Shown: piece after piece, positions 27,108 to 36,343 of the stretch | How the letters are laid out: the number at the start of each line of letters is the position of its first letter | Numbering within the stretch: the first letter of the stretch is position 1 | Program-made: the position numbers and the translations under genes | From: Tumebacillus algifaecis | GTDB lineage: Bacteria; Bacillota; Bacilli; Tumebacillales; Tumebacillaceae | NCBI RefSeq assembly: GCF_002243515.1 | Contig: NZ_CP022657.1 | Location: 3,581,501-3,645,500, forward strand | Direction of reading: 5' to 3' | Length of the DNA stretch: 64,000 nucleotides | Notes under the pieces: generated by a model | What the model saw: the letters and a program-made list of their open reading frames with translations, nothing else | Databases searched by the model: none | What the model was told of the DNA's origin: nothing

Positions 27108-27497
27108 CTACAATACCGCGCCTTCCAGTGCCGATCCTGCGATCAGCTTGGACTCGACGCCGTTTTCGCCCCATTCTTTGATCAGGGTGTCGGTCGTCTC
27201 TTGAGCGAGCGGGTAGACTTGGATCACCGTCAGCATGTCGATCATCGCTTTTTGCTCATTTTTCCGAGCGCGCGAGAGCACGTCTGCGATCAGATCCATC
27301 TCTTCCGGGGTCAGGCCGGTTTCGGCAGCCCGGATGTTGATCACCGTTTCGCCAAACGCGACTTCGTAGATGTTATCCCCTTCGGTCGGATAGGTAAACT
27401 CGCGGCCTTTGAAGCGGTTGGACAACGTCATTTTCTGTATTGGGTTGAGCTTGGTGCGCTTGAGCGCAGATTTAAAATCGAACATTTCAACTGTCAT
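27108..27497 (-). CDS. Hypothetical cytoplasmic protein
   Basis: 129 residues, acidic, no signal or TM. It starts MTVEMFDFKSALKRTKL and is helical in the C-terminal half (TGLTPEEMDLIADVLSRAR). The ATG at 27497 has GGAGGCCAATTTC upstream. I do not recognise the family. Confidence 0.65.
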   Translation of the reverse strand: MTVEMFDFKSALKRTKLNPIQKMTLSNRFKGREFTYPTEGDNIYEVAFGETVINIRAAETGLTPEEMDLIADVLSRARKNEQKAMIDMLTVIQVYPLAQETTDTLIKEWGENGVESKLIAGSALEGAVL

Positions 27498-27554
27498 GAA
27501 ATTGGCCTCCAACAGAGCGTAGTAGATCTAGTATACCTAAAATCGAGCCAACTT

Positions 27555-29165
27555 TTAAGAGACTGGCGGCACAAAAGGTAACCAAATCGTGATAACCGTT
27601 CCGTGATCGACGGCGCTTTCCACTTCCATTTCGCCGCCATGAGCTTCAATGATCGCCTTGGCGTTGGACAGGCCAAGGCCAGTACCTCTGCTTTTCGTCG
27701 TGTAAAACGGTTCGAACACATCGGCGAGACAATCTTCAGGTATCCCTTGTCCCGTGTCGGAGATGCGAATCTGCACAACATCTGGCTCCGCTTCATCCAA
27801 GCCCACCAGCACCTCGATCGTGCCGCCCTCCGGCGTGGCATCGATCGCATTGTTCAGCAGATTGAGAAAGACTTGCTGCAACTGATCGCAGTCGGCGTGC
27901 ATCATGCCAATGTCTTCGTAGTGTTCAACCAAGTTGAGATTTCCTTGCAAAAAAGACGTCTGCATCAGACAGCACGTATCACGCAGCGTATCGACCAGGT
28001 TGCAGTCGCGAAAAATCGGCGTCTGAGGCTTGGAGATGTTTAAAAAGTGATTGACCAAGTCTTCAATTCTACGTAACTCAGACAAGATCATTTTTCCTTT
28101 TTTCTCCGATTTTTCGGAGAATTCCTCCTGTTTTAGCATTAACTGCATGGCCAACTTGATCACTGCGACCGGGTTGCGAATTTCGTGGGCGATCTGTGCC
28201 GAGAATTTGCCCATCGTCGAAAGGCGTTCCCCTTGCTTGGCGCTGCGCTCCATGCGGACAAATTTGGTCATGTCGCGCCCGACGAGCAGCAGGGTTGACA
28301 TTTCGTTGGTCATGTCTTCGATCCAGTGAGCGTCCCAGAAGATATGGTAGGTATCCTGTACGCCCGGATTTTTGACTTCTTCCACAAAGTCGGTCAGATC
28401 TTTGCGCGAGGTTAACGCAAGCATGGCGGCGCTTTTTTCGGTGAATAGCTCCTGAAGCGTCTTGCGCTGTTCACCGCTTGGCACGAGCAACGCTTCGGCC
28501 GCGGGGTTCAGGAGCAAAATGGTACCGTCATCGCTTGCGACGATGAGCAGGTTGTTCGACGTCTCGGCGATCTTTTCTTTGAGCAACAAGGTGCGATATT
28601 GTTCCGACTTTAAGATCATCGCCTTGTCGATCGCTTGTCCGATCGACAGAACGGTGCCGAGCATATAGGGGCTGTGTTCCGTCTTATATGCAGCGATGGC
28701 AAGCCCCCCGACCAACTGGCCCTGCGAATCATGCAGTGGCGTTGCGGCACAGGACATGCCATGTAGTTCTTCAAGGAAATGCTGATCTCCGACCATGTGT
28801 ACAGGGCGGTCTTCAGCAAGAGCCGTGCCGAGCGCATTGGCGCCAAACACTCGCTCATGCCAGCAGAAACCAGGTGTCGTGTGCTGCAGCAACAATTTGT
28901 CAGGCAAACGTTCCCCGCGAGTAGCCAGCAGATAGCCGTCGAGATCGCAGATCGCGACGATGCATTCGCTTTCCACCGTGCGGTATAATTGGTCAACATA
29001 TGGAAGGGCGGACTCAAGCAGCAACCGGTTGTTCATAATTCGTTTGGACAGCTCTTCTGCGCCAAGCTGTGCGTCATGCGGCAATTTCGCCGAGTCGATC
29101 CCGTATGCTATTGACCGTTCCCATGCCTCGGCATAGCCGTTCGATTGGTTGTATGCTCTCCTCAT
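27555..29165 (-). CDS. PAS sensor histidine kinase with AcoR-like N-terminal domain
   Basis: 536 residues, no TM. Residues 1-190 resemble the N-terminal GAF region of AcoR/DhaR-type activators (opening AWERSIAYGID, then FCWHERVFGANALGTALAEDRPV). A PAS domain (about 200-320) is followed by HisKA with AHEIRNPVAVIKLA (phospho-His about 340) and HATPase_c (NLLNNAIDATPEGG, SDTGQGIPED, GTGLGLSNAKAI). A cytosolic sensor of an unknown signal; no response regulator is adjacent. GAGAGGGAG before the ATG. Confidence 0.9.
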   Translation of the reverse strand: MRRAYNQSNGYAEAWERSIAYGIDSAKLPHDAQLGAEELSKRIMNNRLLLESALPYVDQLYRTVESECIVAICDLDGYLLATRGERLPDKLLLQHTTPGFCWHERVFGANALGTALAEDRPVHMVGDQHFLEELHGMSCAATPLHDSQGQLVGGLAIAAYKTEHSPYMLGTVLSIGQAIDKAMILKSEQYRTLLLKEKIAETSNNLLIVASDDGTILLLNPAAEALLVPSGEQRKTLQELFTEKSAAMLALTSRKDLTDFVEEVKNPGVQDTYHIFWDAHWIEDMTNEMSTLLLVGRDMTKFVRMERSAKQGERLSTMGKFSAQIAHEIRNPVAVIKLAMQLMLKQEEFSEKSEKKGKMILSELRRIEDLVNHFLNISKPQTPIFRDCNLVDTLRDTCCLMQTSFLQGNLNLVEHYEDIGMMHADCDQLQQVFLNLLNNAIDATPEGGTIEVLVGLDEAEPDVVQIRISDTGQGIPEDCLADVFEPFYTTKSRGTGLGLSNAKAIIEAHGGEMEVESAVDHGTVITIWLPFVPPVS

Positions 29166-29282
29166 GAAAGACTCCCTCTCTTCGAAATCTTTCCTTGCGA
29201 ATACATATTATAACAGATTCAGAGAGGGTTGAGGAATTTCATGTCGAAGTTGTAACTAGATGTAGAACGATGGAGGAAGCGC

Positions 29283-30467
29283 ATGAAGTTAGAAAGGCAT
29301 CGACCTGATTTTATACTGTTTGTTGTCGTCATTTTGTTAGCTTTGTTTGGGTTGATCTGCATTTATAGCGCATCGCAGATGGTAGCGCTTGAAGAGAGTA
29401 AGATGCAGAGCACCGACGTGTATTTTTTCAAGCAGTTAAAATGGGTGTTGCTCGGGCTGTTGGTGATGTTGTTTACGATGAACATCTCGTTTATGCGCTG
29501 GCATAAGCTGTCCGGCTTGATGTTGCTCGGGTCCTATGTGTTGCTCGGACTGGTCTTTATGCCAGGCATCGGCGTACATGTCGAAGGCGCCGACCGCTGG
29601 GTGAAATTTGCGGGGGTTCAGTTTCAGCCTTCCGACCTTGCCATGCTTGCGATCATCATCCATGTCGCCTATCTGCTCTCACGCAAGCAGGACCGATTGA
29701 ACGATCCGAAAGCGTCTTATTGGCCGCCGATCATCTTGATTGCGATCGGCTTTATCTTGATCATTTTGGAGCCGGATATGGATACGGCCGTCACGTTCGC
29801 CCTGTGCCCGTTTGTGATCATGTTTGCGGCAGGCCTCCCGTGGAAGTATATCCGTAACACGATCATCGCCGGGCTGGTCGGGTTGATCCCGCTCGCCTTG
29901 ATGAGTTACCGCGGCGATCGCGTGGCGACCTATCTCGACCCGTTCAGCGGCGATGTCACCGACAGCAACCTGCAGATCGTGCAATCGATGTTTGCGATTG
30001 CGACGGGCGGTTGGACCGGTCGCGGGCTCGGCCATTCGATTGAAAAGTTTTCCTATTTGCCACAGCCGCACACCGACTTTATTTTTGCGATCTTGTCCGA
30101 GGAATGGGGTTTGATCGGGGGCTTGGTGCTGCTCGTGTTGTACGGCATGCTCATCTGGCGCGGCATCTACATTGCGATGCGCGTTCCGAATCGCTTTGCG
30201 TCGCTGGTGGCGATCGGCTTCACGACGCTGATCGGGTTTGCCGTCTTTTTGAACATCGGCTCTGTCTCCGGCCTTTTGCCAGTCATCGGCGTTCCCTTGC
30301 CATTTATCTCGTATGGCGGGACCTCACTCTTGGTCAAAATGTTTTCGATGGGCATCCTGCTCAACATCTCGCGCTATACGGTCCAAGCGCCTGTGAAAGA
30401 GGACACCCCGCGAACGCAGGCCGACTCGAATGTGACACCGCTGCGGACCACGCGTTTTGATGCTTAA
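29283..30467 (+). CDS. ftsW: FtsW/RodA/SpoVE-family peptidoglycan glycosyltransferase
   Basis: A 394-residue SEDS protein with 10 TM segments that polymerises lipid II together with a class B PBP. Signatures: GADRWVKFAGVQFQPSDLAML, LEPDMDTAVT, the catalytic-loop area SYLPQPHTDFIFAILSEEWGLIGG and GVPLPFISYGGTSLLVKM. It is outside the usual division cluster, so it could be FtsW, RodA or SpoVE; the last motifs favour FtsW/SpoVE. GGAGGAAGCGC precedes the ATG. Confidence 0.9.
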   Translation: MKLERHRPDFILFVVVILLALFGLICIYSASQMVALEESKMQSTDVYFFKQLKWVLLGLLVMLFTMNISFMRWHKLSGLMLLGSYVLLGLVFMPGIGVHVEGADRWVKFAGVQFQPSDLAMLAIIIHVAYLLSRKQDRLNDPKASYWPPIILIAIGFILIILEPDMDTAVTFALCPFVIMFAAGLPWKYIRNTIIAGLVGLIPLALMSYRGDRVATYLDPFSGDVTDSNLQIVQSMFAIATGGWTGRGLGHSIEKFSYLPQPHTDFIFAILSEEWGLIGGLVLLVLYGMLIWRGIYIAMRVPNRFASLVAIGFTTLIGFAVFLNIGSVSGLLPVIGVPLPFISYGGTSLLVKMFSMGILLNISRYTVQAPVKEDTPRTQADSNVTPLRTTRFDA

Positions 30468-30484
30468 GAAAGAAGGTGTATGAC

Positions 30485-31441
30485 ATGCAGGTCTATGTGA
30501 AAGATCTTGGTCACGACGTTTCGATGATCGATCTGATGGAACAAAAGGAGCGCGGACGTTCAGCATGCTATGTGGTGCGCGGCGAAAAGATCGCGATCAT
30601 CGAGACCGGGTCGTCTCTATCAGCCCCCTATATCTTGGCAGGCTTAAAGGAGCTTGGCATCTCCCCCGAGCAGGTCGAATATGTGATCGTCACACATATT
30701 CACCTCGATCATGCCGGTGGTGTTGGCTACATCCTGCCCAACTTCCCGAACGCGACGGTCGTCGCTCACCCGCGGGCAGGGCGGCATCTGATCGATCCAT
30801 CGCGCTTGATTCAAGGCGCACAAGCGGTCTATGGAGACAACCTCCCCACGCTGTACGGGGAGATTCTCCCCGTTCCTGCTGAGCGAGTCTTGATTCGTGA
30901 GGACGGGGAACAAGTGGATCTTGGCAACGGGCATCTGCTGACCTTTTATGACACGCCGGGCCATGCCAAGCATCATTTCTCCATTCATGATCCCGCCGCA
31001 CGCGGCATTTTCTCGGGGGATACGGTGGGAGTTCGCTACGCACCAGAGCTGACCGGGTGGGACTTCACCTGCATCTATCCCTCCACTTCTCCGACCGACT
31101 TTGACCGCGACGCAGTGCTGCGTTCGATTGAAAAGCTCGAACGACTGCCGGAGGTAGATCGCATTTTCCATACCCACTTCGGCCCGACCGAACCGGCTGC
31201 AATCGCGTATGAACGGACGCGCAAGACGGTCACCGACTTCGACCGCCTAGCCCGCGAACTGTTCGAACCAGAGCTCGATTACAAGGTGCTGGCAGAGGCG
31301 ATACGCGACTACATTCGCACCGACTTGGCGGCGGCTGGCCACACCGTACACGAACTGAGCGGTATTGAGTTCGATATCGAGCTCAATGCAAAAGGCATGT
31401 TGTATGCACTGGAAAGAGAACATGCAAAAGCCAATCAATAG
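30485..31441 (+). CDS. Metallo-beta-lactamase-fold hydrolase
   Basis: 318 residues. Dizinc ligands: THIHLDHAGG (HxHxDH), DTPGHAKHH, FSGDTVGV and THFGP. A C-terminal helical region of about 80 residues follows. It is cytoplasmic, of the lactonase/glyoxalase-II-like group, with substrate unknown. The ATG at 30485 is used; an in-frame GTG at 30476 lies within the GAAGGTG binding site. It starts 17 bases after ftsW and probably shares its transcript. Confidence 0.88.
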   Translation: MQVYVKDLGHDVSMIDLMEQKERGRSACYVVRGEKIAIIETGSSLSAPYILAGLKELGISPEQVEYVIVTHIHLDHAGGVGYILPNFPNATVVAHPRAGRHLIDPSRLIQGAQAVYGDNLPTLYGEILPVPAERVLIREDGEQVDLGNGHLLTFYDTPGHAKHHFSIHDPAARGIFSGDTVGVRYAPELTGWDFTCIYPSTSPTDFDRDAVLRSIEKLERLPEVDRIFHTHFGPTEPAAIAYERTRKTVTDFDRLARELFEPELDYKVLAEAIRDYIRTDLAAAGHTVHELSGIEFDIELNAKGMLYALEREHAKANQ

Positions 31442-31442
31442 C

Positions 31443-31494
31443 AAGAAGCATAAAAGGCTGGTGAGGACATCCTCACCAGCCTTTTATGCTTCTT
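31443..31494. terminator. Very strong bidirectional terminator
   Basis: A 24-bp near-perfect palindrome (AAGAAGCATAAAAGGCTGG...) between the convergent MBL and thpR genes. Confidence 0.85.
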
Positions 31495-32041
31495 GGAAAC
31501 GGAACGTATGGCGTACCGGATAGTGCGGGCCTGCTGCTCCGGCAGAGACCGATTCATACAGGTGCAGCGAAGTTACCTGCCACTCAGCCCCTTGAAGTAG
31601 TTCGGATACGTCGGGCGGTTGCCAAGCCGCGTCGATCGCCTGCAGGCGGCCAAGCGTAATGTGCGGGCGGTACTGATCGTGAGCAAACGAGCCTGCTCCA
31701 AGACCATTCAATGGCCCTGCCAAGGCTGTATATAGCCCTTGCAACCGCTCCACATCACCTGTGACGCCACACCAGACAACTTTTGCACGAGGAAACCAAC
31801 CCGCATGGTCGAGGCGCAAGGTAAACGCCAACTGCTTAGCAGTGTGCGGTGTGACCGACTCGATCACTTGCCGCACCTGCTTCGCATCCAATTCTCCTAG
31901 AAAATGAGTGGTGAGATGAAATTGCTCCGGTCGATACCACTTTTTGACGGACAGTGATGGTTCTAGCCGTCGCTGTACGCTTAGTAGCTTCGCACCGCAA
32001 ACGGCTTGCGGCACATCCAAACCTAGAAAATATCGTCCCAT
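31484..32041 (-). CDS. thpR: RNA 2',3'-cyclic phosphodiesterase
   Basis: A 185-residue 2H phosphoesterase with both HxTx motifs: HLTTHFLGE near residue 43 and HITLGR near 128. It opens 2',3'-cyclic RNA ends in vitro (LigT family); the cellular role is unclear. It follows the nucleotidyltransferase gene by 24 bases on the same strand and overlaps the terminator. Confidence 0.92.
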   Translation of the reverse strand: MGRYFLGLDVPQAVCGAKLLSVQRRLEPSLSVKKWYRPEQFHLTTHFLGELDAKQVRQVIESVTPHTAKQLAFTLRLDHAGWFPRAKVVWCGVTGDVERLQGLYTALAGPLNGLGAGSFAHDQYRPHITLGRLQAIDAAWQPPDVSELLQGAEWQVTSLHLYESVSAGAAGPHYPVRHTFRFQEA

Positions 32042-32065
32042 TCACGCACCCTCACTTCGCAGGAT

Positions 32066-32788
32066 TTATCCGAAAATCTGCTCTGCGCGCGCCAAGTCTT
32101 TTTGGTCGTCCACTTCCACCCAGCGCAGGTCGCCAACATCGACCACTTTCAATTGCCAACCCTCGTGGATCAGCTCTTGGAAAGCCCGTTCATAGTATTC
32201 GTTTTCCTCACCCTGTTCAACCAGTTTGGCGAGATGATCGATCACGCCTTGCACATGTTCGGCGTTGATCTTGCAAAGGCCAATCGATTCGCCAAGGCCA
32301 CGCTCGACCGAGATCTCTTTGGACAGTTCGGTGACAAAACCGTTCTCGTCCAGCACAAACTTCATCGCTTCTTCATCCAGTTTCATCTGCATGTCAACCG
32401 CCAGATGCGTGTCGGTGGCAGAAGCAACGCGGCGCAAAATGCCGTCTTCGAGCAGCAAGTCGCCGTCGGTCAGCACAAATCCATCATGCAGGAAGTCTTT
32501 CGCGCACAAGAGCGTGTATCCGTTGTTCGTCTCGTCATAGCGCTCGTTGTGCACAAGGCGCACCGGGAGGGCGTGTGATTGTTGCCACTCCTCGACTGCC
32601 GCTGCGATCTGCTCATGACGATAGCCTGTGATGAGCACCACTTCTTGGAATGCATTCGCTTCTTCTGCGCCTTGCAAAAAACGGCTGAGAATCGTCTGGC
32701 CGCCGATTTCTACGAGGCACTTCGGTCGATCATCGGTCAGTGGGCGCAGACGCGACCCAACTCCTGCTACAAGAATTACCAATCTCAT
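32066..32788 (-). CDS. Sugar/choline-phosphate nucleotidyltransferase-like protein
   Basis: A 240-residue single-domain nucleotidyltransferase. The N-terminal signature VAGVGSRLRPLTDDRPKCL, a TNNGYTLL stretch and LTDGDLLLEDG (metal Asp) place it near LicC/PntC-type cytidylyltransferases. It probably activates a phospho- or phosphono-alcohol head group as a CMP derivative. It follows a fused cytidylyltransferase-transaminase gene by 12 bases in one operon. ATG at 32788 after AAGGAG; an upstream GTG lies inside that site. Confidence 0.82.
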   Translation of the reverse strand: MRLVILVAGVGSRLRPLTDDRPKCLVEIGGQTILSRFLQGAEEANAFQEVVLITGYRHEQIAAAVEEWQQSHALPVRLVHNERYDETNNGYTLLCAKDFLHDGFVLTDGDLLLEDGILRRVASATDTHLAVDMQMKLDEEAMKFVLDENGFVTELSKEISVERGLGESIGLCKINAEHVQGVIDHLAKLVEQGEENEYYERAFQELIHEGWQLKVVDVGDLRWVEVDDQKDLARAEQIFG

Positions 32789-32800
32789 CTTCGACACTCC

Positions 32801-34630
32801 TTAGTGAGTTACAGAGGCTGTGGTTTCTGTCATTTGGAAGCCGCGCTCCATCATGTCGAGGAACGACAACACATGCTCTTCGCGGACGTGGCCGATGTTC
32901 GCAATCTGGAAGGCCTTGCCGAGGAACGGGCCTTTGCCGCGGTAGATCACATAGTTGTTTTGCTTCACCCAATCGTGGAACGCTTCCACATCGATGCCTT
33001 GCGGGTAGTAGACGGTGGTCAACACGCAGGACATGTCGCTTTCCTCGATCACGAACTGCATGCCGAGCTTCTTCAAACGCTCGCGTACAAGACCTGCGAG
33101 GTAGCTGTACTGTTCCTTACGCGCTGCAACCGTATCTTGCAACAGTTCATCGAGCGCCACTTCCAGCGCGTAAAACAAGGACACAGCCGGTGTGTTCGGC
33201 GTCTGGAACGTCAACGCTTCATACTCATAGTGTTTGTACAGATCGAGGTAGCGCGTGCGTGCCTTTTGCTCTTTGAGCGCTTGGAACGCCGTCTTTTTCC
33301 CGCAGACGAACGCCAGACCTGGCAAGGAGGCGATCGCCTTGTTCGCCGATGCGGTGCAGAAAGTGATGTTGGCCTCTTCCACCGACAGCGCTTCCGCCCC
33401 GATGGAGGAAACGGCATCGACGAGAAAATCCACGTTGTACTTTTTGAGCAGCGCGCCCAGCTCGTTGATCGGGTTGAGCATCCCGCAGGATGTCTCATGG
33501 TGCACGACCATCAGCGCATCATACAAGCCTGTCGCGACCAATTCTTCCACTTTGCTGAGGTCGATCTTGTTCGCCCAGCCAAAGTTGATCCCGTTCACGT
33601 CAAGTTCATGACAGCGCGCCAAGTCGATCAAGCGGTTGCCGAACTCGCCGTTGGAGAGGATGAGCAGTTTCTTCCCCGGACCGTAGGAGGAAAGGAGCGC
33701 CTCATTCGCCGACGTGCCCGAACCTGTGATGATCACGTTGGTGTAGTCTTTTCCGGTGACACCATACGCTTGGTTCAATTTGGCGCGACAACGGGTGAGG
33801 ATTTCGATAAATTCTGTCTCACGGTGCCCGATGTCGGCGTGGAGCAGAGCCGATTTAACCTTTTTCGATACCATGACCGGGCCTGGGCAGAGCAGCACCT
33901 GTTCGGAGATTGCAGGGGTGGCTGCGTCGCGTTGTTCGGTGAACATGCGCACCGCTTGCAGGTAGTCGGTGACAAAGTCGATCTCAATCCACGAGCCTTC
34001 CGTCAGCGTTTCCAACGCAAACGGGAACTCGGAAGCAATCTCGTTGAACGCCACTTCGTAGTAGAAGTCCTGCGCGATTTTGTTCAGCGCTGTAAAAAAT
34101 GCAGAGCTGGCTTCTGCTGAGATGCGGGCAATACCAGCAAATTCGCCGAGCGCTCGTTCGTCTTCGATCGTTTTGGAGAGGAACACGACTCCGCCGTCCT
34201 CTGCAACTTTCATCTCTTCAGGCGACGAGATCGACTTCTCTTGATAGAGAAGCGCATTGCCGGTAAGCACGGCCAGCTTCTCAAAGACCAAGCCATCTGC
34301 CACCACATCACCGTCGAGCAGATAGAACGCTTCACCGCTGACGTGCGCTTCTGCCAGCAAGGTGGAATAGGCGGTCGATGTCGTTTTATAGGACGGATTC
34401 TCGATCAAATACACGTTGCAAGGCTGAGCGGACGCAGCCAAGTACTCGCGAATCGCGCCCCCTTCATAACCGATCACAATATAAACATCCTGTACGCCAT
34501 GTTCTGCCAGTTGGCGAATCTGACGGGACAGAATCGATTCCGAACCGATGGGCAACAGTGCTTTCGGCAATGTTTGAGTAATGGGAGCCAAGCGCTCGCC
34601 GGCTCCAGCAGCTAAGATGACAGCTTTCAT
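32801..34630 (-). CDS. Fused nucleotidyltransferase / 2-aminoethylphosphonate transaminase-like protein
   Basis: 609 residues, two domains. Residues 1-235: nucleotidyltransferase (VILAAGAGERLAPITQTLPK, TTSTAYSTLL, LLDGDVVADG). Residues 245-609: class V aminotransferase closest to PhnW (LLCPGPVMVSKKVKSALL, DAVSSIGAEALS, PLP Lys in CTASANKAIASLPG). The same fusion order is known in PntC-AEPT proteins, which make and CMP-activate aminoethylphosphonate. The partner gene upstream encodes a CDP-alcohol transferase. No phosphoenolpyruvate mutase or phosphonopyruvate decarboxylase is in the window. ATG at 34630 after GAGGGA. Confidence 0.88.
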   Translation of the reverse strand: MKAVILAAGAGERLAPITQTLPKALLPIGSESILSRQIRQLAEHGVQDVYIVIGYEGGAIREYLAASAQPCNVYLIENPSYKTTSTAYSTLLAEAHVSGEAFYLLDGDVVADGLVFEKLAVLTGNALLYQEKSISSPEEMKVAEDGGVVFLSKTIEDERALGEFAGIARISAEASSAFFTALNKIAQDFYYEVAFNEIASEFPFALETLTEGSWIEIDFVTDYLQAVRMFTEQRDAATPAISEQVLLCPGPVMVSKKVKSALLHADIGHRETEFIEILTRCRAKLNQAYGVTGKDYTNVIITGSGTSANEALLSSYGPGKKLLILSNGEFGNRLIDLARCHELDVNGINFGWANKIDLSKVEELVATGLYDALMVVHHETSCGMLNPINELGALLKKYNVDFLVDAVSSIGAEALSVEEANITFCTASANKAIASLPGLAFVCGKKTAFQALKEQKARTRYLDLYKHYEYEALTFQTPNTPAVSLFYALEVALDELLQDTVAARKEQYSYLAGLVRERLKKLGMQFVIEESDMSCVLTTVYYPQGIDVEAFHDWVKQNNYVIYRGKGPFLGKAFQIANIGHVREEHVLSFLDMMERGFQMTETTASVTH

Positions 34631-34641
34631 GCCAGAATCCC

Positions 34642-35358
34642 TCAATTCGTTCTAAAATAGCGAAGCCAAGCTTTCAACGGTTTGTACACAGCGAACAACA
34701 GGGCGAGCGACGTGACGCCGACCAGCGTCCCTTTGGCGCCGACTAGCACGATCAGCAGACAGACGACCGCATATTGCTCGTCGATCGAGAAGTCGATGAC
34801 GATCTTGCGACGGCCATCGGACGGACGGCCAAACTGCGGAGTAGAAGGTGTTGCAGCCGCAGCCGACTCCTGCGCGTTTTTCGAAGCGGGGATCGAGCGG
34901 TTGATCTGACCGTAATACTCGAGTAGGAACAGAAGGAACAAAGCACCCATCGCCCAGTAAAACACGGTCACATCATCGGTCAAACGATGCGAGCCGATCG
35001 CCAGCGTCGAAATGTAGGCAAACTCTTTGAATCGGTCAGACATCTGATCGAGCCAACCACCAAACGGGCTCATTTTTCCGGTAAAGCGGGCGAGCTGTCC
35101 ATCAGACCAGTCCAGCACGTACGAGACGTACAAGATGATAGCGCCGATCAGCAAGGAAACGCGGTCGCCCACGAGAAAAAACCCGCATGCTGTGAGACCG
35201 AGCACAAGCGAGATCAAAGTCATGGCGTTCGGATGCAGTCCGATGCGCGCTGCAAATTCTGTTATCGGTGTCGACAGCCAGGTGTAGCAGCGTCCGAGAT
35301 AATAGTTGCTATACTTCGTAACCGACTCGATTTGACGGTAACGCTCCGTAAGATTCAT
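34642..35358 (-). CDS. CDP-alcohol phosphatidyltransferase
   Basis: A 238-residue membrane enzyme with the full family signature DWSDGQLARFTGKMSPFGG followed by WLDQMSDR (metal Asp residues in order D, DG, AR, G, D, D). About six TM segments and an inserted polar loop near residue 155 (Ala/Pro/Ser-rich). It transfers a phospho-head group from a CDP- or CMP-linked donor to an alcohol. First gene of the operon with the cytidylyltransferase-transaminase fusion, whose product is its likely donor substrate. Confidence 0.9.
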   Translation of the reverse strand: MNLTERYRQIESVTKYSNYYLGRCYTWLSTPITEFAARIGLHPNAMTLISLVLGLTACGFFLVGDRVSLLIGAIILYVSYVLDWSDGQLARFTGKMSPFGGWLDQMSDRFKEFAYISTLAIGSHRLTDDVTVFYWAMGALFLLFLLEYYGQINRSIPASKNAQESAAAATPSTPQFGRPSDGRRKIVIDFSIDEQYAVVCLLIVLVGAKGTLVGVTSLALLFAVYKPLKAWLRYFRTN

Positions 35359-35481
35359 CTCTTTTTGCCCCCAGTATATATCTTTACAAAAACTACATCA
35401 GAAAATAGTAGATAGTAGACACCCGTCTTAAAGGATACACCCAAACAAGACCTCAATACAACTGCCTGTCATAAAAAAACA

Positions 35482-35516
35482 AAACAGGTGATTCTGCTTG
35501 GCAGAACCCCCTGTTT
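35482..35516 (-). terminator. Hairpin after the fRMsr gene
   Basis: An imperfect AAACAGG...CCTGTTT stem with inner TTCTGC/GCAGAA and a T-rich stretch on the minus strand. Confidence 0.6.
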
Positions 35517-35598
35517 CGATCGGTTTTTACAAGATTATAAACGAGGTCCAGACCAATGGCGGCCAACGGCCAACGCTTCTGCCAAACGGCTACATGCG

Positions 35599-36084
35599 TT
35601 ACGACGAGTGGTTCCCTACCAGCACCTGGACGAACTTTTCCAGATACTTCTGGTCGATCTCATCGAAGCGGTTGAGACTTGGGCTGTCAATATCGAGTAC
35701 CCCGAGCAGATTCTCACCAGAAACGATCGGAACGACGATTTCGGACTGAGAAGCCGCGTCGCAAGCGATATGCCCCGGAAATTGATGCACATCGGGCACC
35801 AGCTCCGTCTCACGGCGTTCTGCTGCCGTGCCGCAGACGCCTTTGCCAAGCGGAATGCGAACACAGGCTGGGAGTCCTTGGAACGGCCCGAGCACTAGTT
35901 CTCCGTCTCGCATGAGGTAAAACCCGACCCAGTTGATGTTATCCAAGAACTGGTTGAGCAAGGCGGATGCGTTTGAAAGGTTGGCGATCCAATCAGGTTC
36001 GCCCGTGATCAATGCTTCCAATTGGCGAATGACCACTTCATAGTTCTCTTCACGTGTACCTGTGTAACTGCTTGCTGAAAACAA
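35599..36084 (-). CDS. msrC: Free methionine-(R)-sulfoxide reductase (GAF type)
   Basis: A 161-residue GAF-domain enzyme that reduces free Met-R-sulfoxide with thioredoxin. The family's Cys residues and substrate loop are visible: INWVGFYLM, GPFQGLPACVRIPLGKGVCG with two Cys, VPDVHQFPGHIACDAASQSE with the third Cys. The start is a TTG at 36084 after GAGGGAG. Monocistronic. Confidence 0.9.
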   Translation of the reverse strand: MFSASSYTGTREENYEVVIRQLEALITGEPDWIANLSNASALLNQFLDNINWVGFYLMRDGELVLGPFQGLPACVRIPLGKGVCGTAAERRETELVPDVHQFPGHIACDAASQSEIVVPIVSGENLLGVLDIDSPSLNRFDEIDQKYLEKFVQVLVGNHSS

Positions 36085-36343
36085 CTGTCTCCCTCATTTC
36101 CTCGTCGAATGAGTTCAGTATACGACAAAGTATCCACCGATGGCGTCATTACTTTTACTGGGCAAAAGGCGCTGATTTGCTGAACCCGATGCCATTTCTC
36201 TGCACGGTGAAATGGGTGCTCGTACCTCGTCGCAGAGCACTTCGCACCGTGAAAGATCTCAATTGTACCATTTCCGATGGAATTATGTTATTATTTCGGG
36301 GAATTCTAATTGGATAAAACAACCTAAAGGAGTTTCTGTGATT

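Noticed and set aside
32579-34120. 513-codon plus-strand ORF
   Set aside because: Antisense shadow of the nucleotidyltransferase genes, with no RBS and no family resemblance.
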